NCBI RefSeq assembly: GCF_002101815.1
Contig: NZ_LQPM01000013.1
Location: 186,001-250,000 of the forward strand
Source: Mycobacterium paraense
GTDB lineage: Bacteria; Actinomycetota; Actinomycetes; Mycobacteriales; Mycobacteriaceae
Reading direction: 5' to 3'
Length of the DNA stretch: 64,000 nucleotides
Shown here: positions 25,328 through 34,683 of the stretch, in pieces
Layout: each line of letters begins with the position of its first letter
Numbering within the stretch: position 1 is the first letter of the stretch
The notes under the pieces: generated by a model
The model's database searches: none
Told to the model about the DNA's origin: nothing
Seen by the model: the letters and a program-made list of their open reading frames with translations, nothing else
Position numbers and translations under genes: made by a program

Positions 25328-26548
25328 ATGAGAATCGCGATGATCTCCGAACACGCCAGCCCGCTGGCGCACCTCGGCGGCGTGGACGCGGGCGGGCAGA
25401 ACGTGCATGTCGCCGAGCTGTCGGCGGCCCTGGCCCGGCGCGGCCACGACGTGGTGGTCTACACCCGCCGCGACGACCCCGGCCTACCCGACTGCGTCGA
25501 GACGGAGCACGGCTATTCCGTGGTGCACGTGCCCGCCGGCCCGGCCCGCGTGTTGCCCAAAGACCAGCTGCTCCAATACATGTTCGCGTTCGGCCGTTTC
25601 CTGGACGGGCAGTGGGCGGCCGAACCGCCCGACGTGGCCCATGCCCACTTCTGGATGTCGGGCCTGGCCACCCAGCGGGCCGCGCGGCCGCACCGCATAC
25701 CGACGGTGCAGACGTTCCACGCGCTGGGCATGGTCAAGCGGCTGCACCAGGGCGTCGACGACACCAGCCCGGACTGCCGCATCGAGCTGGAGACCCTGGT
25801 CGCGCGTAGGGCCGACTGGGTGGCGGCCACCAGCACCGACGAGGTCTTCGAGCTCGTGCGCATGGGTCGCGCCCGGTCGCGCACGTCGGTGGTGCCCTGC
25901 GGGGTCGACATCGACGCGTTCAGCCCCGACGGCCCCGCGGCGGCGCGTGGCGTCCGCGGCCGGATCGTGTCGGTGGGAAGGCTGGTGCCGCGCAAGGGGT
26001 TCGAGACGCTGATCCGCGCCCTGCCGCGCATCCCCGGCGCCGAGCTCGTGATCGTCGGCGGCCCGGCCCGCGAAGACCTGGCCCGCGACCGGGAGGCACA
26101 GCAGTTGCGGCGGTTGGCCGATCGGCTGGCGGTCGCCGACCGGGTGCGGCTGCTCGGCGGTATCACGCGCGACGAGATGCCCGCCGTGCTGCGGTCGGCC
26201 GACCTGGTGGCCTGCACCCCGTGGTACGAGCCGTTCGGGATCGTGCCGCTGGAAGCCATGGCGTGCGGGGTGCCGGTGGTCGCGGCGGCCGTCGGCGGGA
26301 TCCGCGACACCGTCGTCGACGACATGACGGGGCGGCTGGTGCCGCCGCGGGACCCCGACGCGCTGGCCGAGGCGATCACCCCGCTGCTGCGCGACGGGGA
26401 CCGGCGCCGGGCGCTGGGCCGGGCGGGCCGCGAGCGCGCCGGTGCGCGTTACACCTGGGACCGGGTGGCGGCCGACACCGAACGCGTCTACGAGCGCGTG
26501 GTGCCGGCCCGGCGCGAGGTCAGCACGCCGAGCAGCCGCTCCGGGTGA
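25328..26548 (+). CDS. Glycosyltransferase family 4 (MshA/sucrose-synthase-like)
   Basis: 406 residues. The N-terminus has the glycine-rich [21 protein letters not shown] loop of MshA- and sucrose-synthase-type enzymes. The C-terminal donor domain has [16 protein letters not shown], and [19 protein letters not shown] with both EX7E glutamates intact, so it should be catalytically active, using a nucleotide sugar with retention of configuration. AGAAGGGAG precedes the ATG, 16 bases after the previous gene. It ends 9 bases before the convergent GT2 gene. Its sequence is related to the degenerate enzyme at 8210. Confidence 0.87.
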   Translation: MRIAMISEHASPLAHLGGVDAGGQNVHVAELSAALARRGHDVVVYTRRDDPGLPDCVETEHGYSVVHVPAGPARVLPKDQLLQYMFAFGRFLDGQWAAEPPDVAHAHFWMSGLATQRAARPHRIPTVQTFHALGMVKRLHQGVDDTSPDCRIELETLVARRADWVAATSTDEVFELVRMGRARSRTSVVPCGVDIDAFSPDGPAAARGVRGRIVSVGRLVPRKGFETLIRALPRIPGAELVIVGGPAREDLARDREAQQLRRLADRLAVADRVRLLGGITRDEMPAVLRSADLVACTPWYEPFGIVPLEAMACGVPVVAAAVGGIRDTVVDDMTGRLVPPRDPDALAEAITPLLRDGDRRRALGRAGRERAGARYTWDRVAADTERVYERVVPARREVSTPSSRSG

Positions 26549-26557
26549 TCTTGTGGC

Positions 26558-27451
26558 TCAGCGCTTTTCGAGTAACCGCACCGACCGCTCCACCGACTCG
26601 GGCAGCCGCCGCCGGGCGCGCAGCACCGCCGGCATCGCGGCCACGGCCTCGAGCAGCGCTCTGGCATGGGCGGTGTCGTGGCTGGCGGCCCACGCCAGGC
26701 TCGCCGCGGCCCTGGCCCACCGGTCGGGGGGCCGGCGCAGGCACGCGGTCAGCAGCGCGTTGCGCCGCACCCGCGCGCGCTGTACCCGGCTTCCAGACCG
26801 GCTCGGCGACGGTTGGTGGTATGCCACCAACGCGGGGCAGAAGCACAGATCCCAGCCGTGGGCGGCGAGATCCCATGCGAGCAAACCTTCCTCGCCCCGA
26901 AAGTGCAGGATCGGGCTGAACCCGCCGGCCGCCTCGAACGCCGCCTTGCGCACCACCGCCGAGCACGACTGGAAGCCGAGGATCGACGGACCCGGCAAGG
27001 CCGGGTCACGGCCGAGCGGGCTGGCGGCGAATTCGGCCACCAGCGGGTCGTCACGGCGCTGCGGCCAAACGACGGTTCGGGCGGCCAACAGCGCGACCGT
27101 CGGGTGCCTGTCGAAGATCGCCTCGGCGAGCGCGGGGGCCTCTGGCGCCCACCACGAATCGTCGTCGCAGAACGCGACATACGGCGTGGTGCAGTGCGCC
27201 ACCCCGATGTTGCGCGCCACCGCGCCCTCGTTGCGCTCCAGCGCGATCACGGTCACCCGGCCACCGGAACGCGCCGCGATGCCGCCGGCCATCGAGACGG
27301 TGTCGTCACGGGAGGCGTTGTCCACCACGATGATCGGGCACTCTCCCGCTTCGAGCAGTCGGTGCAGCACGGCGCGCAGCTCCTGCGAGCGGTCACGCGT
27401 CGCGATGACGAACGAGGTTCGGGACGGGATCTCCGGCGAGGCGGCCATCAC
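26558..27451 (-). CDS. Glycosyltransferase family 2
   Basis: 297 residues of GT-A fold: FVIATRDRSQELRAVLHRLL, IIVVDNASRDDTVS, RNEGAVARNIGVAH and the metal-binding AFCDDDSWW, followed by the acceptor-side LHFRGEEGLLAWDLAAHGW. It inverts configuration and uses a UDP- or GDP-sugar by family. It is the only gene of the glycan cluster on the minus strand. Starts at GTG 27451 and ATG 27448 are adjacent; neither has a ribosome site, and the exact SigF-type promoter at 27461-27484 puts transcription start next to them, so translation is probably leaderless from one of the two. Confidence 0.87.
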   Translation of the reverse strand: MMAASPEIPSRTSFVIATRDRSQELRAVLHRLLEAGECPIIVVDNASRDDTVSMAGGIAARSGGRVTVIALERNEGAVARNIGVAHCTTPYVAFCDDDSWWAPEAPALAEAIFDRHPTVALLAARTVVWPQRRDDPLVAEFAASPLGRDPALPGPSILGFQSCSAVVRKAAFEAAGGFSPILHFRGEEGLLAWDLAAHGWDLCFCPALVAYHQPSPSRSGSRVQRARVRRNALLTACLRRPPDRWARAAASLAWAASHDTAHARALLEAVAAMPAVLRARRRLPESVERSVRLLEKR

Positions 27452-27460
27452 CGGTGCGGC

Positions 27461-27484
27461 TACCCGGGAATCGGTGCACCAAAC
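27461..27484 (-). promoter_or_regulatory. SigF-type promoter for the divergent GT2 gene
   Basis: Minus strand GTTT (27484-27481), 15 nt, GGGTA (27465-27461), continuing G: exact consensus. Predicted start near 27453, at the start codon. Confidence 0.72.
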
Positions 27485-27487
27485 GCC

Positions 27488-27512
27488 GTTTGGTCACCAA
27501 ACCGCCGGGTAT
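27488..27512 (+). promoter_or_regulatory. SigF-type promoter 2 of the glycan cluster
   Basis: GTTT (27488-27491), 15 nt, GGGTAT (27507-27512): exact. Its -35 box is only three bases from the -35 box of the divergent GT2 promoter. Predicted start near 27519, next to ATG 27522, again leaderless. Confidence 0.75.
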
Positions 27513-27521
27513 GAGCACTCG

Positions 27522-28520
27522 ATGCTTTCACTCTCGCGTGTCCTGGTCACCGGCGGCGCCGGCTTCCTGGGGGCCCATTTATGCGACCGGCTGCTCGGCG
27601 CCGGCGTCGAGGTGGTCAGCGTCGACGACCTGTCCACCAGCCCACCCGGCGCGACGGTCCGGCTGACCGGGCGGCCCGGATATCACTTTGTGCGGCAGGA
27701 CATTTGCGACCGCGAGGCGGCCGCCGGCCTGGGCACCTCCTTCGACACCGTGTTCCACCTGGCGTCGCCGGCATCGCCGGCCGACTACCAGCGGTCGCCG
27801 ATCGCCACGCTGCGCGCCGGATCGGCGGGCACCGCGGTGGCGCTGGACATCGCCGAACGCTCCGGCGCCCGGTTCGTGCTGGCGTCCACCAGCGAGGTCT
27901 ATGGCGATCCCGAGTCGCATCCGCAGCGCGAAAGCTATTGGGGCAACGTGAATCCGGTGGGGCCGCGCAGCATGTACGACGAAGCCAAACGCTACGCCGA
28001 GGCGCTGACGTTCACCTATCACCGCCTGGGCCGGGCCGACGTCGGCGTGGCCCGCATCTTCAACACCTACGGGCCGGGGATGCGGCCCGACGACGGCCGG
28101 ATGGTCCCGACATTCTGCCGCCAGGCGCTGCGCGGTGAACCGCTGACCGTGACCGGCACCGGCCTGCAGACCCGATCGCTGTGCTACGTCGACGACACCG
28201 TCTCGGGGCTCATCGCGCTGGCGCACAGCGATTTCAGCGGGCCGGTCAACATCGGCAACCCCACCGAGCTGACGGTGCGCGCGGTCGCCGAGCTGATCCG
28301 GGAGCTGGCCGGCAGCAGCTCCACGATCCAGCTCACCCCGCCGGCCGTCGACGACCCGCAGCGCCGCTGCCCCGACATCACGCTGGCCCGCCGGGAGCTG
28401 GGCTGGGAGCCGCGGGTCGATTACCGCAGCGGGCTGAGCACGACCGTGGCGTGGTTCCGCAGCACGGCCCACGACCCGCACTCAAGTTTCGCCTCGGCCC
28501 CCGAGCGACTGGCGCAGTAG
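27522..28520 (+). CDS. NAD-dependent sugar epimerase/decarboxylase, UDP-glucuronate decarboxylase-like
   Basis: 332 residues, an extended SDR. The NAD motif [15 protein letters not shown] is near the N-terminus; [11 protein letters not shown] and [13 protein letters not shown] (Tyr-x-x-x-Lys) form the active site; [19 protein letters not shown] and [10 protein letters not shown] are typical of UDP-glucuronate decarboxylases (UXS), which turn UDP-glucuronate into UDP-xylose. The UDP-glucose dehydrogenase at the far end of the same cluster would supply the substrate, which supports this reading over GalE-type epimerisation. It has no ribosome site and starts at the predicted SigF transcript start. 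Eight bases separate it from the carbamoyltransferase gene. Confidence 0.85.
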   Translation: MLSLSRVLVTGGAGFLGAHLCDRLLGAGVEVVSVDDLSTSPPGATVRLTGRPGYHFVRQDICDREAAAGLGTSFDTVFHLASPASPADYQRSPIATLRAGSAGTAVALDIAERSGARFVLASTSEVYGDPESHPQRESYWGNVNPVGPRSMYDEAKRYAEALTFTYHRLGRADVGVARIFNTYGPGMRPDDGRMVPTFCRQALRGEPLTVTGTGLQTRSLCYVDDTVSGLIALAHSDFSGPVNIGNPTELTVRAVAELIRELAGSSSTIQLTPPAVDDPQRRCPDITLARRELGWEPRVDYRSGLSTTVAWFRSTAHDPHSSFASAPERLAQ

Positions 28521-28528
28521 GAGGCGCG

Positions 28529-30169
28529 ATGCGAATTCTCGGAGTCAACGCGGTATTCCACGACTCGGCCGCCGCCCTCGTGGTCGACGGCGAGGTGGTG
28601 GCGGCCGCCGAGGAGGAGCGGTTCTCCCGGCGCAAGCACGGCAAGCAGGCGGTCCCGTTCTCCACGTGGGAGCTGCCCGTCGCCGCCATCCGCTGGTGCC
28701 TGGACCACGCCGGCCTGGCCGCCGAGGACATCGATGCCGTCGGGTACTCCTACGACCCGACCCTGATGCGCGAGGAGCCGCTCGACCCGGCCGGCCTCGA
28801 CCGGGACTGGGAGCACCTGCGCACGATGTACGCCGAGCGGGCCCCGCGGTTCCTGGCGTCGGCCGTCCCCGGCCTCAACCCCGCCGTGGTGCGCCACGTC
28901 CGCCACCACGTCGCGCACGCGGCGTCGACGGCGCTGGCCTCGCCGCACCCGGACGCCGCGGTGCTGGTGGTCGACGGGCGCGGCGAGCGCACGTCGATGC
29001 TCGCCGGCGCCTACCGCGACCACAAGCTCGACGTGCTCGCCTCCCAGGCCCTGCCGCACTCGCTGGGGTTGCTGTACGAAAGCCTCACGGAGCATTTGGG
29101 TTTCGCGCGCTCCAGCGACGAATACAAGGTGATGGCGATGGCGTCCTACGGCAGCCCGCGCTTCGCCGACCGGCTGGCCGAGCGGGTGTACGCCCGCGGC
29201 GACGGCGGTTTCCGCACCGAGCCCATCGAGTGGGAGGAGCTGGCGCCGCCGCGCCGGCCCCACGAGGGCCGCCTCGATCCCGCGCACGCCGACCTCGCCT
29301 GCAGCGTGCAGCGCGTCGTCGAGGACGTGCTGCTCGACCTGGTGGGGTGGCTGCGCGAGCGCACCGACGGCGACGCGCTGTGCCTGGCCGGCGGCGTGGC
29401 GCTGAATTGCGTTGCCAACAGCCGCATCTACGCCGAGTCCGGCTTCGACCGGGTGTGGGTCCAGCCGGCCGCCGGCGACTCCGGCACGGCGCTGGGGGCG
29501 GCGCTGAGCCTGGCCGCCTCGTTCGGCGAGCCGATCGCCCCGATGCCGACGGCGCAGCTGGGCCGCGGCTGGTCGGACGAGCAGATCCGGGCGACGCTCG
29601 ATGAGGCCGCCGTCGGCTACGAACGGCCGCCCGATCTGGCCGCCGCGATCGGCGACGCGCTGGCCGACAACTGCTTGGTGGGATGGTTCCAGGGCCGGGC
29701 GGAATTCGGGCCCCGGGCGCTCGGCGGCCGCTCGCTGCTGGCCGATCCGCGCCGGGCCGCCAACCTGGAACGCCTGAACGCGGTCAAGGGCCGCGAGCAG
29801 TTCCGCCCCGTCGCGCCGATGGTGCTGGCCGAGCGGGCCGCCGAAATCTTCTCGCGCGGGCCGCTTCCCAGCCCGTACATGCTGTTCGTGCACGACGTCG
29901 CCGAGCAGTGGCGAGACCGCATCCCCGCGGTCACCCACGTCGACGGCACGGCGCGGATCCAGACCGTCGACGCCGCCGACGACCCGCGCCTGCACGCGAC
30001 GATCAGCCGCTTCGCCGAGCGCACCGGGGTCCCGGTCGTCGTCAACACCAGCTTCAACACCGCGGGGCGGCCGATGGTGGACAGCCCCCGCGACGCCCTG
30101 GAGGTGTTCGGCAGTTCCCCGATCGACGTGCTGGCGGTCGGCCCCTACGTGGTCAGGCGCCGCCGATGA
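28529..30169 (+). CDS. Carbamoyltransferase (NodU/CmcH/NovN family)
   Basis: 546 residues. The N-terminal ASKHA-type domain starts with LGVNAVFHDSAAALVVDG and EEERFSRRKHG, then HHVAHAAS and SDEYKVMAMASYG. The C-terminal domain has EFGPRALGGRSLLADPR and NTSFNTAGRPMV. Family members transfer the carbamoyl group of carbamoyl phosphate, through a carbamoyl-adenylate, to sugar or antibiotic hydroxyls. Within this cluster it should carbamoylate a heptose, xylose or other residue of the glycan. A strong GTAGGAGG ribosome site; its stop overlaps the next ATG (ATGA). Cytosolic. Confidence 0.91.
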   Translation: MRILGVNAVFHDSAAALVVDGEVVAAAEEERFSRRKHGKQAVPFSTWELPVAAIRWCLDHAGLAAEDIDAVGYSYDPTLMREEPLDPAGLDRDWEHLRTMYAERAPRFLASAVPGLNPAVVRHVRHHVAHAASTALASPHPDAAVLVVDGRGERTSMLAGAYRDHKLDVLASQALPHSLGLLYESLTEHLGFARSSDEYKVMAMASYGSPRFADRLAERVYARGDGGFRTEPIEWEELAPPRRPHEGRLDPAHADLACSVQRVVEDVLLDLVGWLRERTDGDALCLAGGVALNCVANSRIYAESGFDRVWVQPAAGDSGTALGAALSLAASFGEPIAPMPTAQLGRGWSDEQIRATLDEAAVGYERPPDLAAAIGDALADNCLVGWFQGRAEFGPRALGGRSLLADPRRAANLERLNAVKGREQFRPVAPMVLAERAAEIFSRGPLPSPYMLFVHDVAEQWRDRIPAVTHVDGTARIQTVDAADDPRLHATISRFAERTGVPVVVNTSFNTAGRPMVDSPRDALEVFGSSPIDVLAVGPYVVRRRR

Positions 30170-31656
30170 CCGCCGAATACGCCATCGTGGTGCCGACCAT
30201 CGGCCGGGACTCCTTGCGCCGCTTGCTGGTTGCGCTGCAACAGGCGTCCGGTCCGGCCGCCGAGGTGATCGTGGTGGACGACCGGCCCGAGCCGTCCGGA
30301 GGTCTTCCGGTCCCCGCCGGCCTGCCCGTTCGGGTGCTGCGCAGCGGCGGGCGCGGCCCCGCCGCCGCGCGCAACGTCGGGTGGCGGGCCGCCACCGCCC
30401 GCTGGGTGTGCTTCCTCGACGACGACGTGCTCGTCGACGGCAACTGGAAAACGGCCCTGGCGGCCGATTTGCAGGCCGCGGACGCGGCCGGGGCGGTCGG
30501 CTCGCAGGCGGTGATCGAGGTGCCGGTCTCGGCGTCGCGGCCGCCGACCGACGACGAGCGCCGCACCTTGCGGCTGGCCGAGGCGCGGTGGATCACCGCC
30601 GACATGGCGTATCGCCGCGACGCGCTGGTGGCCGTCGGCGGGTTCGACGAGCGGTTTCCGCGCGCCTACCGCGAGGACTCCGACCTGGCGCTGCGCATCA
30701 CCGAGGCCGGCGGGCGGATCGTGCGCGGCGCCCGTCGCTGCACCCATCCCGTCGCCCCCGCGACCTGGCGGTCCAGCGTGCGCGCCCAGGTCGGCAACCG
30801 TGACAACGCGCTGATGCGTCGCAAGCACGGCCGGTCCTGGCGGGCCAAGATCGGCGAGGGGCCGGGCCGGATGCCGGCGCACGTGGCCACCACGGCGGCC
30901 GGCGGCGTTGCCCTCGTCGCCGCGCTGGTCCGCCGCGGCCCGGTCGCTCGCGTGGCGGCCGCCGCCTGGCTCGCGCTCACCGCGGAGTTCGCGGTCCGGC
31001 GCTGGCGCGGCGGCCCGCGGTCGGGCGCCCAGGCGCTTCGACTTTCGTTGAGCAGCGCCCTGATCCCGCCGGTCGCGGTGGCGCACCGGCTGGCCGGCGA
31101 GTGGGCGTTCCGCCGGGCCCGGCGCGACCCGCCGCTGGCGGTCCTGCTCGACCGCGACGACACCCTGATCGTCGACGAGCCCTACCTCAACGACCCGGCC
31201 GGCGTGCGGCCCACCCACGGCGCCAGGCGGGCGCTGAACCGCCTGCGCCGGCGCGGCCTGCTGCTGGCGGTGGTGACCAACCAGTCGGGGGTGGCGCGGG
31301 GGCTGATCAGCCCCGAGGAGCTCACCGCCGTCAACGCCCGGGTCGATCAGGTCCTCGGGCCGTTCGACTCGTGGCAGGTGTGCGTGCACGGCGAGGCGGA
31401 CGGCTGCGGCTGCCGCAAACCGCAACCCGGGATGGTGCTGGCGGCGGCGCGGGCTCTGGCGGTGCCCCCCGCGCGGTGCGTGCTGATCGGCGACACCGGG
31501 GGCGACGTGGCGGCGGCCCTGGCCGCCGACGCCAGGGCCGTGCTGGTGCCGACCCCGCGCACGCTGCCCGGCGAAGTCCGGCACGCGCGCGCCCACGCGC
31601 GGGTGGCCCAAAACCTCGGTGACGCCGTGTCTTTGGTGCTGCGGGAGTGCCAGTGA
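30166..31656 (+). CDS. Fusion of GT2 glycosyltransferase and GmhB-like HAD phosphatase
   Basis: 496 residues, two enzymes in one chain. Residues 1-230 are a GT2 domain (IVVPTIGRDSLRRLL, VIVVDDRPE, FLDDDVLVDGNW and FPRAYREDSDLALRI). About residues 240-320 are hydrophobic/basic and may touch the membrane. From about 324 on is a HAD-IIIA phosphatase: VLLDRDDTLIV with Asp329 and Asp331, VVTNQSGVARGL, the zinc loop with C-x-H and GCGCRKPQPGM, and LIGDTGGDVAAA. This matches GmhB, which removes the 7-phosphate from heptose 1,7-bisphosphate between the two HldE reactions. Its presence beside gmhA and hldE makes that role likely. The start overlaps the previous stop; the end overlaps the next start. 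Confidence 0.86.
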   Translation: MTAEYAIVVPTIGRDSLRRLLVALQQASGPAAEVIVVDDRPEPSGGLPVPAGLPVRVLRSGGRGPAAARNVGWRAATARWVCFLDDDVLVDGNWKTALAADLQAADAAGAVGSQAVIEVPVSASRPPTDDERRTLRLAEARWITADMAYRRDALVAVGGFDERFPRAYREDSDLALRITEAGGRIVRGARRCTHPVAPATWRSSVRAQVGNRDNALMRRKHGRSWRAKIGEGPGRMPAHVATTAAGGVALVAALVRRGPVARVAAAAWLALTAEFAVRRWRGGPRSGAQALRLSLSSALIPPVAVAHRLAGEWAFRRARRDPPLAVLLDRDDTLIVDEPYLNDPAGVRPTHGARRALNRLRRRGLLLAVVTNQSGVARGLISPEELTAVNARVDQVLGPFDSWQVCVHGEADGCGCRKPQPGMVLAAARALAVPPARCVLIGDTGGDVAAALAADARAVLVPTPRTLPGEVRHARAHARVAQNLGDAVSLVLRECQ

Positions 31657-32696
31657 GCGCCGCAGCCCGCACGGCATTGAACACCGCTGTGGTGGCCCGC
31701 CTCGACAGCGCCGGGGACGTGGTGATCACCGGCCCGGCGGTGCGCGCGGTGGCCGCGGCCCACGACCGGGTGGTGATGCTCGTCGGACCGCGCGGCCGCG
31801 ACGCCGCCGAATTGCTCGTCGGCGTCGACGAGATCGTCGAATGGCAGGCGCCCTGGGTCGATTTCGACTCGCCCGAGCTGACCGCCGCCCACGCCGAGGC
31901 GCTCATCAAGCAGCTGCGCGACATCGCGCCCTCGCGGGTCTACATCTTCACGTCGTTTCACCAGTCCCCGCTTCCGCTGGCGTTGTTGTGCCGCATGGCG
32001 TCGGTCGGCTGGGTGGGCGCGATCTGCACCGACTACCCCGGCACCCTGCTCGACCTGCGGCACCGGGTGCCGCCCGGGATCCCCGAGCCCCGGCGCGCGC
32101 TGTCGCTGGCCGAGGCGGCCGGCTGCTCGCTGCCCGCCGCGGACGACGGGGCGCTGCGGATCCGCGCGGTCGGCCCGCCGCCGCCGCGGCTGACGCGCCG
32201 GATCGGGGCCGAACGGTTCGTGGTGTTCCACCCGGGGGCGGCGGTGCCGGCCCGCCGGCCGAGCGCGGAACGCGGCGCGGCCATGGTGGCGGCGCTGGCC
32301 GGGGCGGGTCATCGCGTCGTGGTCACCGGCGGACCCGACGAGGCGGCGCTCACAGCCGTCGTCGCCGGCGACCGCGCGATCGACCTTGGCGGCCACACCG
32401 ATTGGGCCGAACTGGCGGCGGTGTTCGCCGCGGCCGAGGTCGTGGTGGTTCCCAACACCGGCCCCGCGCACCTGGCCGCCGCCGTCGGGGCCGCGGTGGT
32501 GTCGTTGTTCGCACCCGTGGTGCCGGCCGAGCAGTGGAGCCCCTTCGGGCGCCGGGTGACGGTGCTCGGCGACCAGCAGGCACCCTGTCGGGCCACCCGC
32601 GCCCGGGTCTGCCCGGTGCCGGGCCACCCCTGCCTGGACCACATCACCGACGCCGAGCTGCTCGCCGCGGTAGGGCGGGCAGGGCGAGAGGAGTAA
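31653..32696 (+). CDS. Glycosyltransferase family 9 (heptosyltransferase-like)
   Basis: About 347 residues. GT9 features: VVARLDSAGDVVITGPAVRAV at the N-terminus (the normal family start for heptosyltransferases), FVVFHPGAAVPARRP, VVTGGPDEAAL and VVVPNTGPAHLAAAVGAAVV near residue 265. Family 9 enzymes use ADP-heptose, which neighbouring GmhA and HldE can make. I prefer GTG 31653, which overlaps the previous TGA and has GGGAG five bases in front; GTG 31647 is also in frame. A second GT9 gene is at 35370. Confidence 0.88.
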   Translation: MSAAARTALNTAVVARLDSAGDVVITGPAVRAVAAAHDRVVMLVGPRGRDAAELLVGVDEIVEWQAPWVDFDSPELTAAHAEALIKQLRDIAPSRVYIFTSFHQSPLPLALLCRMASVGWVGAICTDYPGTLLDLRHRVPPGIPEPRRALSLAEAAGCSLPAADDGALRIRAVGPPPPRLTRRIGAERFVVFHPGAAVPARRPSAERGAAMVAALAGAGHRVVVTGGPDEAALTAVVAGDRAIDLGGHTDWAELAAVFAAAEVVVVPNTGPAHLAAAVGAAVVSLFAPVVPAEQWSPFGRRVTVLGDQQAPCRATRARVCPVPGHPCLDHITDAELLAAVGRAGREE

Positions 32697-32700
32697 AGCA

Positions 32701-33270
32701 ATGATCGAAACGCATTTCGACCAGCTGCGAGAGGCGGTGGGCCGCACCAGCTCCGAGGCGGACCGGCTGCGCGGCTGGGGCCGGCAGCTGGCGTGGGTGC
32801 TGATGACCGGGGGCCGCCTGCTCGCATGCGGCAACGGCGGCAGCGCCGCGGAGGCGCAGCACCTCACCGCCGAAATCGTCGGCCGCTTCCGCGAGGAGCG
32901 AATACCGCTGTCCGCCATCGCCTTACACGCCGACACGTCGGCGCTGACCGCGATCGCCAACGACTACGGCGAGGACGAGATGTTCGCGCGCGGCGTGCGG
33001 GCGCACGGTCGGCCCGGGGACGTGCTGGTGTCGCTGTCCACCAGCGGCAGCAGCCGAAACGTGCTGGCCGCGGTCAAGGCCGCCCACGACGTGGGCATGG
33101 TGACTTGGGCGCTGACCGGCCCGGAGCCCAACGTGCTTGCCGCCATGTGCGACGAGGCCATCTGCGTGGACGCCGCGACCACGGCTACCGTGCAGGAGAT
33201 CCACCTGATGCTGATTCACGGCCTGTGCATGGCCCTCGACGACGTGCTGCTCAGCGAGCAACCGTCATGA
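32701..33270 (+). CDS. gmhA: Sedoheptulose 7-phosphate isomerase
   Basis: 189 residues, a full-length SIS-domain isomerase. ACGNGGSAAEAQHLTAEIVGR (about 42-62), ADTSALTAIANDYG, LVSLSTSGSSRNVLAAVKAA and VQEIHLMLIHGL, which carry the metal-binding and catalytic His/Glu residues of GmhA. It converts sedoheptulose 7-phosphate to D-glycero-D-manno-heptose 7-phosphate, the first step of nucleotide-heptose synthesis. The start at ATG 32701 follows GAGAGGAG; its end overlaps the hldE start (ATGA). Confidence 0.93.
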   Translation: MIETHFDQLREAVGRTSSEADRLRGWGRQLAWVLMTGGRLLACGNGGSAAEAQHLTAEIVGRFREERIPLSAIALHADTSALTAIANDYGEDEMFARGVRAHGRPGDVLVSLSTSGSSRNVLAAVKAAHDVGMVTWALTGPEPNVLAAMCDEAICVDAATTATVQEIHLMLIHGLCMALDDVLLSEQPS

Positions 33271-34682
33271 CGGCCAAACCTCTTGTCATCGTTGGGGATT
33301 CGATCCTCGACGTCGATGTCCTGGGCTCGGCCACGAGGCTGAGCCCCGAGGCTCCGGTGCCGGTGGTCGACGCCGAACGGCTCGTACAACGGCCGGGCGG
33401 GGCCGGGCTGGCGGCCCTGCTCGCGGCCAGGACCGAGACCGCCGTGGTGTTGATCACCGGCATCGCCTCCGACGACGCGGGCCGGCAGCTGCGCGCCCTG
33501 CTCGCGGCCGCGGGGGTCACGGTGCTGGCGCTGCCGATGTCCGGAACGACGGTGACCAAGACCAGGATCCGGGCGCGCGGCCAGTCGATGCTGCGGCTCG
33601 ACCGGGGCGACGGCGCCCCGGTGAATCGTCCGCTCCCGGCGCAGGCCAAGGCGGCCCTGGCCGGCGCCGGCGCGATCTGCGTCGCCGACTACGGCGCGGG
33701 CGTGACCGCGCTGCCCGTCATCCGGGAGGCGCTCGGCGGCGTGGCATCCCGGGTGCCGCTGGTCTGGGACCCGCACCCGCGGGGCGCCCCGCCGGTGGCG
33801 GGTTGCGCGCTGGTGACCCCGAACGCCGAAGAGGCGCGCCACTTTTGCGACCAGCCCGGGTGTGACCCCGCCGAGGTGCTGCTGCGCAAGTGGGCCGCCC
33901 ACGCAGTGTGCATCACCCGCGGGGTCCACGGCGCACGCGTGCACGCGCACGGGCTGGCGGCGTGCCACGTCGGAATCCCGGAGGGAACCCCGCAGGACGC
34001 CGCCGATGTGTGCGGCGCCGGGGACCGCTTCGCCGTCGCCGCGGCCGTCGCACTGGCGAGCGGCGCCGACCCGGTGGCGGCGGTCAAAACCGCCGTCGCC
34101 GACGCCGCCCGGTTCGTCGCCGCCGGCGGCGCCGCCGCGGTGTCGACGCCCGTCCCCGGCGGCGACGCCGGCATCGTCTCGGCGGCAACGCAACTCGAGG
34201 ACACCACCGCGGTCGACGCGATCGCGCTGGCCGAACGGCTGCGGCGCGCCGGCCGCACCGTGGTGGCGACCGGCGGGTGCTTCGACCTGTTGCACACCGG
34301 GCACGTGCGGCTGCTTCGGCAGGCCCGCGAGCTCGGCGACGCGCTGATCGTCCTGGTCAACTCCGACGAGTCGGTGCGCGCGCTCAAGGGCGACGGGCGA
34401 CCGGTGATGCGCGACGTCGACCGGGCGCGCGTGCTGGCCGCACTCGGCTGCGTCGATGCGGTGGCGATCTTCGACGGGCCCACGCCCGAGCGCTTGCTGG
34501 ACACCCTGCGCCCCGACATCTGGGTGAAGGGCGGCGACTACGCGGCCGCCGAACTCCCCGAGAGCGACACCGTGCGGCGCCACGGCGGCACCGTGATCAT
34601 CCTGCCCACCGTGGCCGGCTACTCCTCCTCCCGTTTGATCGCCGCGGCGACCTCCGCCCGCGAACTCACCGAAAGGTCTTGA
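33267..34682 (+). CDS. hldE: Bifunctional heptose 7-phosphate kinase / heptose 1-phosphate adenylyltransferase
   Basis: 471 residues, the usual length of HldE. The N-terminal PfkB kinase has VIVGDSILDVDVLGSATRLS, SPEAPVPVVDAE, RPGGAG and CGAGDRFAVAAA with the catalytic Asp253. The C-terminal nucleotidylyltransferase has GGCFDLLHTGHVRLL (HTGH at 343-346), LVNSDESVRALKG and WVKGGDY, then GYSSSRLI. It phosphorylates heptose 7-phosphate at C1, and after GmhB dephosphorylation adds AMP to give ADP-heptose. Mycobacteria are better known for a GDP-heptose route, so an ADP-type gene here is notable. It is coupled to gmhA by an ATGA overlap and followed after one base by the SDR gene. Confidence 0.92.
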   Translation: MTAKPLVIVGDSILDVDVLGSATRLSPEAPVPVVDAERLVQRPGGAGLAALLAARTETAVVLITGIASDDAGRQLRALLAAAGVTVLALPMSGTTVTKTRIRARGQSMLRLDRGDGAPVNRPLPAQAKAALAGAGAICVADYGAGVTALPVIREALGGVASRVPLVWDPHPRGAPPVAGCALVTPNAEEARHFCDQPGCDPAEVLLRKWAAHAVCITRGVHGARVHAHGLAACHVGIPEGTPQDAADVCGAGDRFAVAAAVALASGADPVAAVKTAVADAARFVAAGGAAAVSTPVPGGDAGIVSAATQLEDTTAVDAIALAERLRRAGRTVVATGGCFDLLHTGHVRLLRQARELGDALIVLVNSDESVRALKGDGRPVMRDVDRARVLAALGCVDAVAIFDGPTPERLLDTLRPDIWVKGGDYAAAELPESDTVRRHGGTVIILPTVAGYSSSRLIAAATSARELTERS

Positions 34683-34683
34683 T

